Source: HyVt-443 sp964544655
GTDB lineage: Bacteria > Pseudomonadota > Gammaproteobacteria > Chromatiales > Chromatiaceae
Length of the DNA stretch: 64,000 nt
Direction: 5' to 3'
NCBI GenBank assembly: GCA_964544655.1
Contig: CAZJCM010000007.1
Location: 1 to 64,000 of the forward strand
Shown: positions 32,511-40,536 of the stretch, piece by piece
How positions within the stretch are numbered: position 1 is the stretch's first letter
Layout: each line of letters opens with the position of its first letter
Translations under genes and position numbers: made by a program
Notes under the pieces: generated by a model
Databases searched by the model: none
What the model saw: only the letters and a program-made list of their open reading frames with translations
What the model was told of the DNA's origin: nothing

Positions 32511-34096
32511 CCATTGAAACAGCCCCTGATCCACGTACCCATGCCTTGGCCGCCATGGCGGCACTGCCAGTGCAGGCCACCGGACTGGTGGCCTACCATG
32601 CCGGAGGACGGGTGCTGGTGATCGGGCCGGCCGACCAGATCGACGTCGCAGATCGCCTGGCAGACCAGCTGACGGCAATACCCTTGCCGCTGGATGCAGA
32701 CGACACCGAAGGCCCGCAGGTGGATGGGCGCTCGCTCCAGCTTCAGGGTTATCTGGGGAAATTCCGGCTGCGGCTGGGGCGGGGGGAGGAGGCGTTGTCC
32801 CTGGAGGCGGATATGGTGCTCGACCTGAGTTCCAGCCCCCTGCTGGAGATGCCGATGAAGCCGCCCGGCTATGTGGCGCCTGACCCGGAGGATGAATCGT
32901 CACTGGCGGCCGCCCTGGATGAGCTGGCGGGCCTGACCGGCACCTTCGACAAGCCCCAGTACTTTCGCTACGACGCCGACCGTTGTGCCCATGCCCGCAA
33001 CGGCGTTACCGCCTGCACCCGCTGCCTCGATGCCTGCCCGGCCGAGGCGATCCGCAGTCTGGGAGAGGTGATCCAGGTGGATCCGTTTCTGTGTCAGGGG
33101 GGTGGCGCCTGTGCCAGTGCCTGCCCCAGTGGGGCTATCGGTTATGCCTATCCGATTCTGGGTGACCTGATCGGGCGCATCCGTCGGCTGTTGATGGCCT
33201 TTGCCGATGCGGGGGGGCGGGATCCGGTAGTGCTGTTTCATGCCCGGGGCAGCCTGCCTGAAGCGCTGCTGACGCAGTATCCCCGGTTGCTGCCGGTGGC
33301 TGTGGAAGAGGTGGCCAGCGTGGGACCGGAGGCTTGGCTGTCGGCCATGGCCTATGGGGCCAGCCGGGTGATCGTCGACCTGGAATCCCCGATGCCGCAG
33401 CAGATAGAGCGGGCCCTCCGGGAACCGTTGCAGATGACGGAGGAAATCCTGCACGGCCTGGGGTATCCCCGCGACGCACTGGCCATGGGGGCGGTGGAAT
33501 CGCTGCTGGCCGCGGATGATGTGGCCATGCCGGTGATCGCGCCGGCCCGCCATGCGGCCATGGATGACAAGCGCACAGCGCTGTTTCTGGCCCTGGATCA
33601 TCTGCAGCAGCAGGCCTCCAATCCCCGGCCGATGATCAATCTGTCCGCGGGGGCCCCGTTTGGCGCTGCCGTGGTGGAGGCCGGCTCCTGCACCCTTTGC
33701 ATGGCCTGCGCCAGCGTCTGCCCGGGGCATGCGCTGCAGGATGGCCAAGGCCAGCCCCAGCTGCGTTTCATCGAGGCCAACTGCATCCAGTGTGGCCTCT
33801 GCACCCGGACTTGCCCGGAAGACGCCATCTGGATCACCCCCCGCCTGTTGCTCGATCCGGAGATCCGCAGCCGTCCCAGAGTGCTGCATGAGGAAGAGCC
33901 GTTCTGCTGTGTCAGCTGCGGCAAGCCCTTTGCCACCCGCTCCGTCATCGACGGCATGCTTGCCAGGCTCTCGGGCCACTGGATGTTTCAGACCGAACGG
34001 GCGCGTCAACGCCTGAAGATGTGCGACGACTGCCGGGTAACGGATGTTGTACAGGACCAGGAGGCGATGCAGCTGGAGGAGATTACCCGCCAATGA
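32507..34096 (+). CDS. Multi-cluster 4Fe-4S protein of the formate dehydrogenase operon
   Basis: This 529-residue cytoplasmic iron-sulfur protein has two ferredoxin-like blocks. One lies at about 165-210 (CTRCLDACPAEAI, CQGGGACASACPSGAI) and one at about 390-440 (CTLCMACASVCPGHAL, CIQCGLCTRTCPEDAI). A C-terminal CCVSCGKPF and CDDC set may hold a further metal. There is no Tat signal. Similar proteins sit between DUF3306 and the TorD-like chaperone in proteobacterial formate dehydrogenase loci. They may assist assembly or carry electrons; neither is proven. It begins with the same 14 bases as the chaperone gene at 34193. Confidence 0.85.
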   Translation: MTIETAPDPRTHALAAMAALPVQATGLVAYHAGGRVLVIGPADQIDVADRLADQLTAIPLPLDADDTEGPQVDGRSLQLQGYLGKFRLRLGRGEEALSLEADMVLDLSSSPLLEMPMKPPGYVAPDPEDESSLAAALDELAGLTGTFDKPQYFRYDADRCAHARNGVTACTRCLDACPAEAIRSLGEVIQVDPFLCQGGGACASACPSGAIGYAYPILGDLIGRIRRLLMAFADAGGRDPVVLFHARGSLPEALLTQYPRLLPVAVEEVASVGPEAWLSAMAYGASRVIVDLESPMPQQIERALREPLQMTEEILHGLGYPRDALAMGAVESLLAADDVAMPVIAPARHAAMDDKRTALFLALDHLQQQASNPRPMINLSAGAPFGAAVVEAGSCTLCMACASVCPGHALQDGQGQPQLRFIEANCIQCGLCTRTCPEDAIWITPRLLLDPEIRSRPRVLHEEEPFCCVSCGKPFATRSVIDGMLARLSGHWMFQTERARQRLKMCDDCRVTDVVQDQEAMQLEEITRQ

Positions 34097-34192
34097 TCCT
34101 GCCGGTTCGGATCCGTTTCCGTTATCGGTCACTCTTTTCCCGCCGGAGCTGGTCCGGCGATTGCAACATATTCCCAGAGGGCCAGACCAATC

Positions 34193-34846
34193 ATGACCAT
34201 TGAAACGACAGCAGCCTGTGAACAGGATCCATTGCCCCCGGCCTTGACGGCAGGGGCCGATGAGGCAGCGGGTGCGCAGGAGCAGCAGTCCCGGGCCGTG
34301 GCCTATGGCCTGATTGCAGCACTGCTGCGGTCCCCGCCGGATCGGGCATTACTGGCTCAGGTGGGGGAGCTGTCACAGGTGAACAGTGGTGGTGATGACC
34401 TGGCCCTGGCGTGGTCCATGCTGGGCCTGGCCGCCCGCAGCAGCGCCCCGGAGGCGGTGGACGATGAGTTTCACGATCTGTTCATCGGCCTGGGCCGGGG
34501 TGAGCTGATGCCCTACGCCTCCTGGTATCTGACCGGTTTTCTCATGGAACGGAACCTGGGCCTGTTGCGCGACGATCTGGCCCGCCTTGGCATCGAGCGT
34601 GATCCATCGGTGGTGGAGCCGGAGGACCATATGGCGGCGCTCTGTGAGGTGATGCTGCTGTTGATCAGGGAGGGACGGGATTTCGAGGAGCAGGCGCGCT
34701 TTTTCGATCGGCATCTGGCGCGCTGGTGCGGCGCCTTCTTCGCCGATCTGAGTGGTGCAAAATCGGCCATCTTCTATCGTAACCTGGGACGTTTTGGCAC
34801 CGCCTTCTTTCAACTGGAACAACGGTATTTTTCCATGCAGGTTTAA
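34193..34846 (+). CDS. TorD/DmsD-family molybdoenzyme chaperone
   Basis: This all-helical protein of 217 residues has the family's central motif (DDEFHDLFIGLGRGELMPYASWYLTG) and EPEDHMAALCEVM, the E-P-x-D-H-x-A signature of the hinge. Such chaperones hold the Tat signal peptide of the apoenzyme until cofactor loading is complete. Its client should be the formate dehydrogenase alpha subunit encoded at 35127, and perhaps the small Tat protein at 34907. The N-terminal 30 residues are Ala/Glu-rich and not part of the fold. Confidence 0.9.
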   Translation: MTIETTAACEQDPLPPALTAGADEAAGAQEQQSRAVAYGLIAALLRSPPDRALLAQVGELSQVNSGGDDLALAWSMLGLAARSSAPEAVDDEFHDLFIGLGRGELMPYASWYLTGFLMERNLGLLRDDLARLGIERDPSVVEPEDHMAALCEVMLLLIREGRDFEEQARFFDRHLARWCGAFFADLSGAKSAIFYRNLGRFGTAFFQLEQRYFSMQV

Positions 34847-34906
34847 CCAGGGACCTGTATCCGGGAACGAATTTTGGATCGAGACCCCTGATCGGGAGGA
34901 GACGAG

Positions 34907-35113
34907 ATGAAGAGTGATTACAAGCCGGTGGACGGCGAACGACGCAGATTTCTCAGTGGCGCGGCAGCGGCCGGTGTCGGCAGCGTAGTGGCTGCCGCCG
35001 TCCCGGGCAGTGCCCTGGCCGGTGCCGAACAACAACCGGATGAAGCGGGCAGTGGCAAGGGCTACCAGCTCTCCCAGCACGTCCTCGACTATTACAAGAG
35101 CGCAGCCAGCTAA
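34907..35113 (+). CDS. Small Tat-signal protein of formate dehydrogenase loci
   Basis: This 68-residue protein consists mainly of a twin-arginine signal (ERRRFLSGAAAAGVGSVVAAAVPGSALA, about 11-38) and a short mature tail ending in SQHVLDYYKSAAS. I recognise it as the small Tat-target protein often found just before the alpha subunit gene. GGGAGGAGA precedes the ATG. Its function is unknown; it might be a structural subunit or help export. The alpha subunit gene begins 14 bases after its stop. Confidence 0.85.
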   Translation: MKSDYKPVDGERRRFLSGAAAAGVGSVVAAAVPGSALAGAEQQPDEAGSGKGYQLSQHVLDYYKSAAS

Positions 35114-35126
35114 AGGGGAACCGCAT

Positions 35127-37997
35127 ATGAAACTCAAGAAACGCTCCGATCAGGCGGTATCCCGCGGCCAGGGTGGTGGCAGTGCGGTAACAAGGCGGGA
35201 CTTCCTGCGCAACTCGGGACTGATGGCCGGTGGTGCGGTACTGGCCGCCAATCTGAGTCCGGTCATGATGCGCAAGGCCCAGGCCCAGAGCGGTCCAACG
35301 ACGGCGGCGAAGCAGGTGAAGACCATCTGCACCCACTGCTCCGTGGGCTGCGGCATCATCGCCGAGGTGCAGAATGGCGTCTGGACCGGCCAGGAACCGG
35401 CCTTCGACCATCCCTTCAATCTGGGGGCCCACTGCGCCAAGGGGGCCTCAGTGCGCGAGCACGGCCATGGCGAGCGGCGTCTGAAGTATCCCACCAAGCT
35501 GGTCAACGGCAAGTGGAAGCGCATCTCCTGGGATCAGGCCATCAATGAGGTGGGTGACCGCCTGCTGAAGATCCGCGAGAGCTCCGGCCCGGATTCGGTG
35601 TACTGGCTCGGCTCCGCCAAGCACAACAACGAACAGGCCTACCTGTTTCGCAAGCTGGCGGCCATATGGGGCACCAACAACGTGGACCATCAGGCGCGTA
35701 TCTGCCATTCCACTACGGTAGCGGGGGTGGCCAACACCTGGGGCTACGGCGCCATGACCAACTCCTACAACGATATCCATAACTCCCGGGCGATATTGTT
35801 GATCGGCAGCAACCCGGCGGAGGCCCATCCGGTGGCGCTGCAGCACATCTTCAAGGCGATGGAAGAGAACAATGCGCCGCTGATCGTGATCGACCCGCGC
35901 TTCACTCGTACTGCGGCCCATGCCAAGCACTTCCTGCGCATCCGTCCCGGCACCGACGTGCCCATCATCTGGGGCATGCTGTGGCATATCTTCCAGAACA
36001 GTTGGGAGGACAAGGAGTTCATCCGCCAGCGGGTGTATGGCCTGGACGAGGTGAAGCAAGAGGTGGCCAAGTGGACGCCGGCCGAGGTGGAACGGGTGAC
36101 CGGGGTGCCGGAGAACCAGGTCTATGCTGCGGCCCGCACCATGGCCGACAACCGTCCCGGCACTTTCGTCTGGTGCATGGGGGGAACCCAGCACACCATC
36201 GGCAACAACAACACCCGGGCCTACTGCATCTTCCAGCTGGCGCTCGGCAACATGGGCGTGGCCGGTGGCGGCACCAATATCTTCCGCGGCCACGACAACG
36301 TGCAGGGAGCGACTGATTTCTGCGTGCTGTCTCACTCCCTGCCGGGCTATTACGGCCTGTCTGCCGGCGCCTGGAAGCACTGGGCCAAGGTCTGGGATCT
36401 GGACTTCGACTGGATCAAGAGCCGCTTCGACCAGGGCAGCTACGAAAAGAGCAAGGGCAAGGACGTGTCACCCATGCACACCAAGGGGATCCCGGTGTCC
36501 CGCTGGATCGATGGGGTGCTGGAGGAGACGGACAACATCGCCCAGCGCGACAAGTTGAAGGCGATGATTTTCTGGGGGCATGCACCCAACAGCCAGACCC
36601 GTGGTCCTGAGATGAAGAAGGCGATGGAGGATCTGGACACCCTGGTGGTGATCGACCCCTATCCCACGGTATCTGCGGTGATGCATGACCGCACCGATGG
36701 CGTCTATCTGCTGCCGGCCGCCACCCAGTTCGAGACCTATGGCTCGGTGACCGCCTCCAACCGTTCCCTGCAGTGGCGTGACCGGGTGATCGAACCCCTG
36801 TTCGAATCGCTGCCCGACCATACCATCATGTACAAGCTGGCGCGCAAGCTCGGCATCGAGGGTGAACTGTGCAAGCACATCCAGGTGAATAATGACGAGC
36901 CTCTGATCGAAGACATCACCCGTGAATTCAACAAGGGGATGTGGACCATCGGTTATACCGGCCAGAGCCCGGAACGGTTGAAGAAGCAGCAGCAGAACTG
37001 GGGCACTTTCGACTACACCAGCATGCTCGCCGAAGGTGGACCCTGCGATGGTGAATATTACGGCCTGCCCTGGCCCTGCTGGGGTACTGCAGAGATGGGC
37101 CACCCCGGCACTCCGAATCTGTATGACATGAGCAAGCCGGTGGCAAAGGGTGGCCTCACCTTCCGTGCCCGCTTCGGGGTGGAGCGCAACGGGGTCAGCC
37201 TGTTGGCGGATGGTGCCTGGTCCAGGGGTTCCGAGATCCGTGATGGTTATCCCGAGTTCACCGACAAGCTGCTGAAGAAGCTGGGCTGGTGGGATGATCT
37301 GATGCCGGAAGAGAAGAAGCTGGCCGAAGGCAAGAACTGGAAGACCGACCGCTCGGGCGGCATCCAGCGGGTGGCCATCAAACATGGTTGTGCACCGTTC
37401 GGTAACGCCAAGGCCCGTACCGTGGTCTGGACCTTTCCCGATCCGGTGCCGATTCACCGTGAGCCGCTGTACACCAGTCGCCGGGATCTGGTGGAGAAGT
37501 ATCCCACCTATGAAGACCGCAAATCGTTCTATCGTCTGCCCACCCGTTATGGGTCGATCCAGGCCAAGGACTACACCAAGGAATTTCCTATCATCCTCAC
37601 CACGGGCCGCCTGGTGGAATACGAGGGCGGCGGTGACGAGACCCGCTCAAACCCCTGGTTGGCGGAACTGCAGCAGGAGATGTTCGTAGAGATCCATCCG
37701 CGGGATGCCAATAATGCCGGTATCCGGGATGGTGACGATGTCTGGGTGGAAGGCCCTGAAGGAGGGCGTGTCAGGGTGAAGGCACAGGTGACCCGCCGTG
37801 TCGGATCCGGTGTCGCTTTTATGCCTTTTCATTTTGGTGGACATTTCCAGGGCAGAGATCTCCGCAGCAAATACCCCGAAGGTTCGGATCCATACGTTTT
37901 GGGTGAGGCGGCCAATACCGTCATGACTTATGGCTACGACTCGGTGACCCAGATGCAGGAAACAAAATGCACATTGTGCCGTATCACCAAGGCTTGA
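35127..37997 (+). CDS. Formate dehydrogenase catalytic (alpha) subunit, Tat-exported, Cys type
   Basis: This 956-residue molybdopterin oxidoreductase has a Tat signal TRRDFLRNSGLMAGGAVLAAN at about 22-42. A 4Fe-4S site follows (CTHCSVGCG, then CAKGAS), and then the molybdopterin domains. In RICHSTTVAG the active-site ligand is Cys193 where some homologues use selenocysteine; no in-frame TGA is present. The C-terminal dinucleotide-binding domain starts near PIILTTGRLVEY. It oxidises formate to CO2 in the periplasm and passes electrons to the FeS beta subunit and cytochrome b gamma subunit encoded downstream. The ATG at 35127 with AAGGGGAA upstream replaces the longer open frame. Confidence 0.95.
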   Translation: MKLKKRSDQAVSRGQGGGSAVTRRDFLRNSGLMAGGAVLAANLSPVMMRKAQAQSGPTTAAKQVKTICTHCSVGCGIIAEVQNGVWTGQEPAFDHPFNLGAHCAKGASVREHGHGERRLKYPTKLVNGKWKRISWDQAINEVGDRLLKIRESSGPDSVYWLGSAKHNNEQAYLFRKLAAIWGTNNVDHQARICHSTTVAGVANTWGYGAMTNSYNDIHNSRAILLIGSNPAEAHPVALQHIFKAMEENNAPLIVIDPRFTRTAAHAKHFLRIRPGTDVPIIWGMLWHIFQNSWEDKEFIRQRVYGLDEVKQEVAKWTPAEVERVTGVPENQVYAAARTMADNRPGTFVWCMGGTQHTIGNNNTRAYCIFQLALGNMGVAGGGTNIFRGHDNVQGATDFCVLSHSLPGYYGLSAGAWKHWAKVWDLDFDWIKSRFDQGSYEKSKGKDVSPMHTKGIPVSRWIDGVLEETDNIAQRDKLKAMIFWGHAPNSQTRGPEMKKAMEDLDTLVVIDPYPTVSAVMHDRTDGVYLLPAATQFETYGSVTASNRSLQWRDRVIEPLFESLPDHTIMYKLARKLGIEGELCKHIQVNNDEPLIEDITREFNKGMWTIGYTGQSPERLKKQQQNWGTFDYTSMLAEGGPCDGEYYGLPWPCWGTAEMGHPGTPNLYDMSKPVAKGGLTFRARFGVERNGVSLLADGAWSRGSEIRDGYPEFTDKLLKKLGWWDDLMPEEKKLAEGKNWKTDRSGGIQRVAIKHGCAPFGNAKARTVVWTFPDPVPIHREPLYTSRRDLVEKYPTYEDRKSFYRLPTRYGSIQAKDYTKEFPIILTTGRLVEYEGGGDETRSNPWLAELQQEMFVEIHPRDANNAGIRDGDDVWVEGPEGGRVRVKAQVTRRVGSGVAFMPFHFGGHFQGRDLRSKYPEGSDPYVLGEAANTVMTYGYDSVTQMQETKCTLCRITKA

Positions 37998-38011
37998 GGG
38001 GGTAACTAATA

Positions 38012-38641
38012 ATGGCTCGAATGAAATTTTATTGTGATGCCGAACGCTGTATCGAGTGCAACGGCTGTGTCACCGCGTGCAAGAACGAGAACGAAGTGCC
38101 CTGGGGTGTGAACCGGCGCCGTGTGGTGACCATAAGGGATGGCAAGGTTGGTGAGCGTTCACTCTCCGTGGCATGCATGCACTGCTCCGATGCACCTTGC
38201 GCCGCAGTCTGCCCGGTGGACTGCTTTTACACTACGGAAGATGGAGTGGTGCTGCACGACAAGGATATCTGCATCGGCTGCGGCTACTGCTTCTATGCCT
38301 GCCCCTTCGGTGCGCCCCAGTTCCCCGAGAACGGCGCCTTTGCTACCCGCGGCAAGATGGACAAATGTACCTTCTGTGCCGGTGGTCCGCTGCCAGACAA
38401 CAGTGCCGAAGAGTACCGCAAATACGGTTCCAACCGGCTGGCCGAAGGCAAGTTGCCCCTGTGTGCTGAGATGTGTTCGACCAAGGCGCTGCTGGCCGGT
38501 GACGCTTCGGTGGTCTCGGATATCTACCGCAAACGGGTGATCAACCGTGGTGCCAGCGTGCTCGACTGGGGCGTCTCCTATCAGCGGGCCACCCTGAGGG
38601 CACCCAGCGGACTAAAGGGGAAGGCGACCAGTCGCGATTGA
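38012..38641 (+). CDS. Formate dehydrogenase FeS (beta) subunit
   Basis: This protein of 209 residues has four 4Fe-4S binding clusters of the FdhB/DmsB type: CIECNGCVTACKNE, CMHCSDAPCAAVCPVDC, CIGCGYCFYACPFGAP and CTFCAGG with a distant CAEMCST. It has no signal of its own and would be exported together with the alpha subunit. It carries electrons from the catalytic subunit to the membrane cytochrome b. The gene follows alpha by 14 bases and ends 37 bases before a strong terminator-like hairpin. Confidence 0.94.
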   Translation: MARMKFYCDAERCIECNGCVTACKNENEVPWGVNRRRVVTIRDGKVGERSLSVACMHCSDAPCAAVCPVDCFYTTEDGVVLHDKDICIGCGYCFYACPFGAPQFPENGAFATRGKMDKCTFCAGGPLPDNSAEEYRKYGSNRLAEGKLPLCAEMCSTKALLAGDASVVSDIYRKRVINRGASVLDWGVSYQRATLRAPSGLKGKATSRD

Positions 38642-38678
38642 ACCCACTGGTCATCATCTCCACCCATGTCAGTGGTTT

Positions 38679-38720
38679 CCGCCATTCTTTCATCCTCCCC
38701 GGAGGGATGGCGGTTTTTTT
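38679..38720 (+). terminator. Terminator-like hairpin inside the formate dehydrogenase operon
   Basis: CCGCCAT (38679-38685) pairs with ATGGCGG (38707-38713). An inner CATCCTCC/GGAGG-GATG can extend the stem with a bulge. Seven T residues follow at 38714-38720. It sits between beta and gamma genes and 12 bases before the gamma ATG, so it may attenuate gamma and downstream expression. Confidence 0.75.
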
Positions 38721-38731
38721 CAGGAAACGGT

Positions 38732-39898
38732 ATGAGTGATTCAAATAACATGCACTGTCACCAGGCCAGGGGAACTTTCGGGGCGGTGCTCATACTGTTG
38801 TTGAGCCTGCTGCCGGGTATTTCGCTGGCGCAGGTGAAAGAAGGGATACAGATTGCCAATCCTGGAACCGATCTGTGGCGTGAGGTGCGGCAGCGCCAGG
38901 AAGCCGAGTTGCAGGTACAGCCACCGGTGGCGCAGAAAGACGCGGCCCCGGGGGTAGATCTGTGGCGGGAGATCAACCGGCTGGAGCCGAAGGCGCTGCC
39001 GACCGGCAGCAGCCAGGTGCAGGGGGTGGACAGCGGCAGCCTGATCAACCCCTACGGCAATCTGTGGCGGGAGTTCCGCATGCAGTGGCTGGTCCCCTAT
39101 GGCGGCTATGCCCTGGGTGGGGTGCTGCTGCTGATCCTGCTGTTCTATCTGATCCGGGGAGAGGTGAAGATCGAGGCGGGGCCCAGCGACAGTAAGCTGT
39201 TCCGTTACACCGTCTATGAGCGAACCATCCACTGGTTCACCGCCATCGTGTTCCTGTTTCTGGCCTTCACCGGCCTGATCATCCTGTTTGGTCGCAGCTT
39301 GCTGCTGCCCTGGATGGGGTCGGCGTGGTTCGCCCCCATCGCCTCGGCCAGCAAGGAGGGGCATAATCTTTTCGGCCCCTTGTTCCTGCTGGCCCTGCTG
39401 CTGATGTTCGTCAAGTTCGTGCGGCGCAACATCTATGAGAAGGGGGATCTCACCTGGTTGCTGCGGGGCGGTGGGATGGTCGGTGGCAGGCATGTGCCTT
39501 CGAATTTCTTCAATATGGGTGAGAAGAGCCTGTTCTGGCTATTGATCCTGGTGGGTGGCGTCATCGTCACATCAGGACTGGTGCTGCTGTTTCCGGTGTT
39601 CGGTCAGGGAAGGGAATGGATGGAACTGTCTCATGTGGCCCACGGCATCACCACTCTGGTGATGATTGGGGTGATCATGGGCCATATCTATATTGGCAGC
39701 CTGGGTATGGAAGGGGCCCTGGAGGGGATGAAGACCGGTTACTGCGATCTCAACTGGGCGCGGTCCCACCACGACTGGTGGGCGGAGAAATGCGAGGAGG
39801 AGGGTAAGGTGCTCAGCAGCGATGAGGTGGCCCGGCTGCTGGGTGAGCGCGCACAGGTTCGACCGATCAAGACGTCACCGGTGGAGGGGGGGCAATGA
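38732..39898 (+). CDS. Formate dehydrogenase cytochrome b (gamma) subunit with LWRE repeats
   Basis: This 388-residue membrane protein has a signal peptide at about 1-33 (ending SLAQ). A periplasmic stretch follows in which GTDLWREVRQ, GVDLWREINR and YGNLWREFRM are three repeats. A first membrane helix (about 125-143) leads to a cytochrome b561-like four-helix domain with heme-ligand histidines in ERTIHWFTAIVF, HNLFGPLF and HVAHGITTLVMIGVIMGHIYIG. It accepts electrons from the FeS subunit and reduces quinone or the downstream NarI-like/HdrD-like pair. The ATG at 38732 has AGGA upstream; the frame opens earlier inside the terminator hairpin. Confidence 0.9.
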   Translation: MSDSNNMHCHQARGTFGAVLILLLSLLPGISLAQVKEGIQIANPGTDLWREVRQRQEAELQVQPPVAQKDAAPGVDLWREINRLEPKALPTGSSQVQGVDSGSLINPYGNLWREFRMQWLVPYGGYALGGVLLLILLFYLIRGEVKIEAGPSDSKLFRYTVYERTIHWFTAIVFLFLAFTGLIILFGRSLLLPWMGSAWFAPIASASKEGHNLFGPLFLLALLLMFVKFVRRNIYEKGDLTWLLRGGGMVGGRHVPSNFFNMGEKSLFWLLILVGGVIVTSGLVLLFPVFGQGREWMELSHVAHGITTLVMIGVIMGHIYIGSLGMEGALEGMKTGYCDLNWARSHHDWWAEKCEEEGKVLSSDEVARLLGERAQVRPIKTSPVEGGQ

Positions 39899-40536
39899 TC
39901 TCAGATCTGATCGATGGCCCTCTGTGGTACTTCGCCTCAGCCGTGTTCGTGGCCGGCGTACTGTGGCGCATGGTTTCGATCCTGATGCAGGGGGTGAAGC
40001 GGGACCTGGCGCCGCCCCGGGGCAGTGGGTCGCTAGGTGCGGTGAAGGCCTTGTTCAGTCGTTTCGTCCCCCGGCGCACCGTCGCCCAGCGGGGGCGCCT
40101 GCAACTGGTGGCCGGTTACATGTTCCACCTGGGGTTGTTCGCCCTGCTGTTCCTGGCCCGCCCGCATGTGGACTTCTTTGCCGAGCGTATCACCGGCTTC
40201 GGCTGGACTGCGCTGCCCCACTGGGGATTCATCCTCAGCGCTGAGATCACCTTCGCAGGCCTGATCCTGTTGTGGCTGCACCGGCTGCTGCATCCGGTGA
40301 CCCGGCTGCTCTCCAGTGCCGATGACCATGTGGGCACCGGGCTGGTGTTCCTGGTGATGCTGACCGGCTGTCTGGCCCTGGCCCAGGCCTTCGAGCCGCT
40401 GCGGCTGCTGCACCTGTTCCTGGCCGAGCTGCTGCTGATCTATTTTCCGTTCAGCCGGCTGATGCACGCCTTTACCTTCGCCTTCAGCCGCAGCTACACC
40501 GGCGCCACCATGGGCCGTAAGGGGGTCAGCGCATGA
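39895..40536 (+). CDS. NarI-like membrane cytochrome b subunit
   Basis: This 213-residue inner-membrane protein has about five helices and resembles the gamma subunits of nitrate reductase and the membrane subunits DsrM/HdrE. It includes histidines in YMFHLGLFALLFLARPH and RLLHLFLAELLLIYFPFSRLMH that could bind two b-type hemes. It overlaps the preceding stop (ATGA) and the following gene by four bases. Together with the CCG-domain protein it looks like a quinone-linked electron module attached to formate dehydrogenase. The electron direction is not known. Confidence 0.82.
   Translation: MISDLIDGPLWYFASAVFVAGVLWRMVSILMQGVKRDLAPPRGSGSLGAVKALFSRFVPRRTVAQRGRLQLVAGYMFHLGLFALLFLARPHVDFFAERITGFGWTALPHWGFILSAEITFAGLILLWLHRLLHPVTRLLSSADDHVGTGLVFLVMLTGCLALAQAFEPLRLLHLFLAELLLIYFPFSRLMHAFTFAFSRSYTGATMGRKGVSA

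Noticed and set aside
35127..37997. Selenocysteine in formate dehydrogenase
   Set aside because: The catalytic position is a TGC cysteine in RICHSTT; the frame has no internal TGA.
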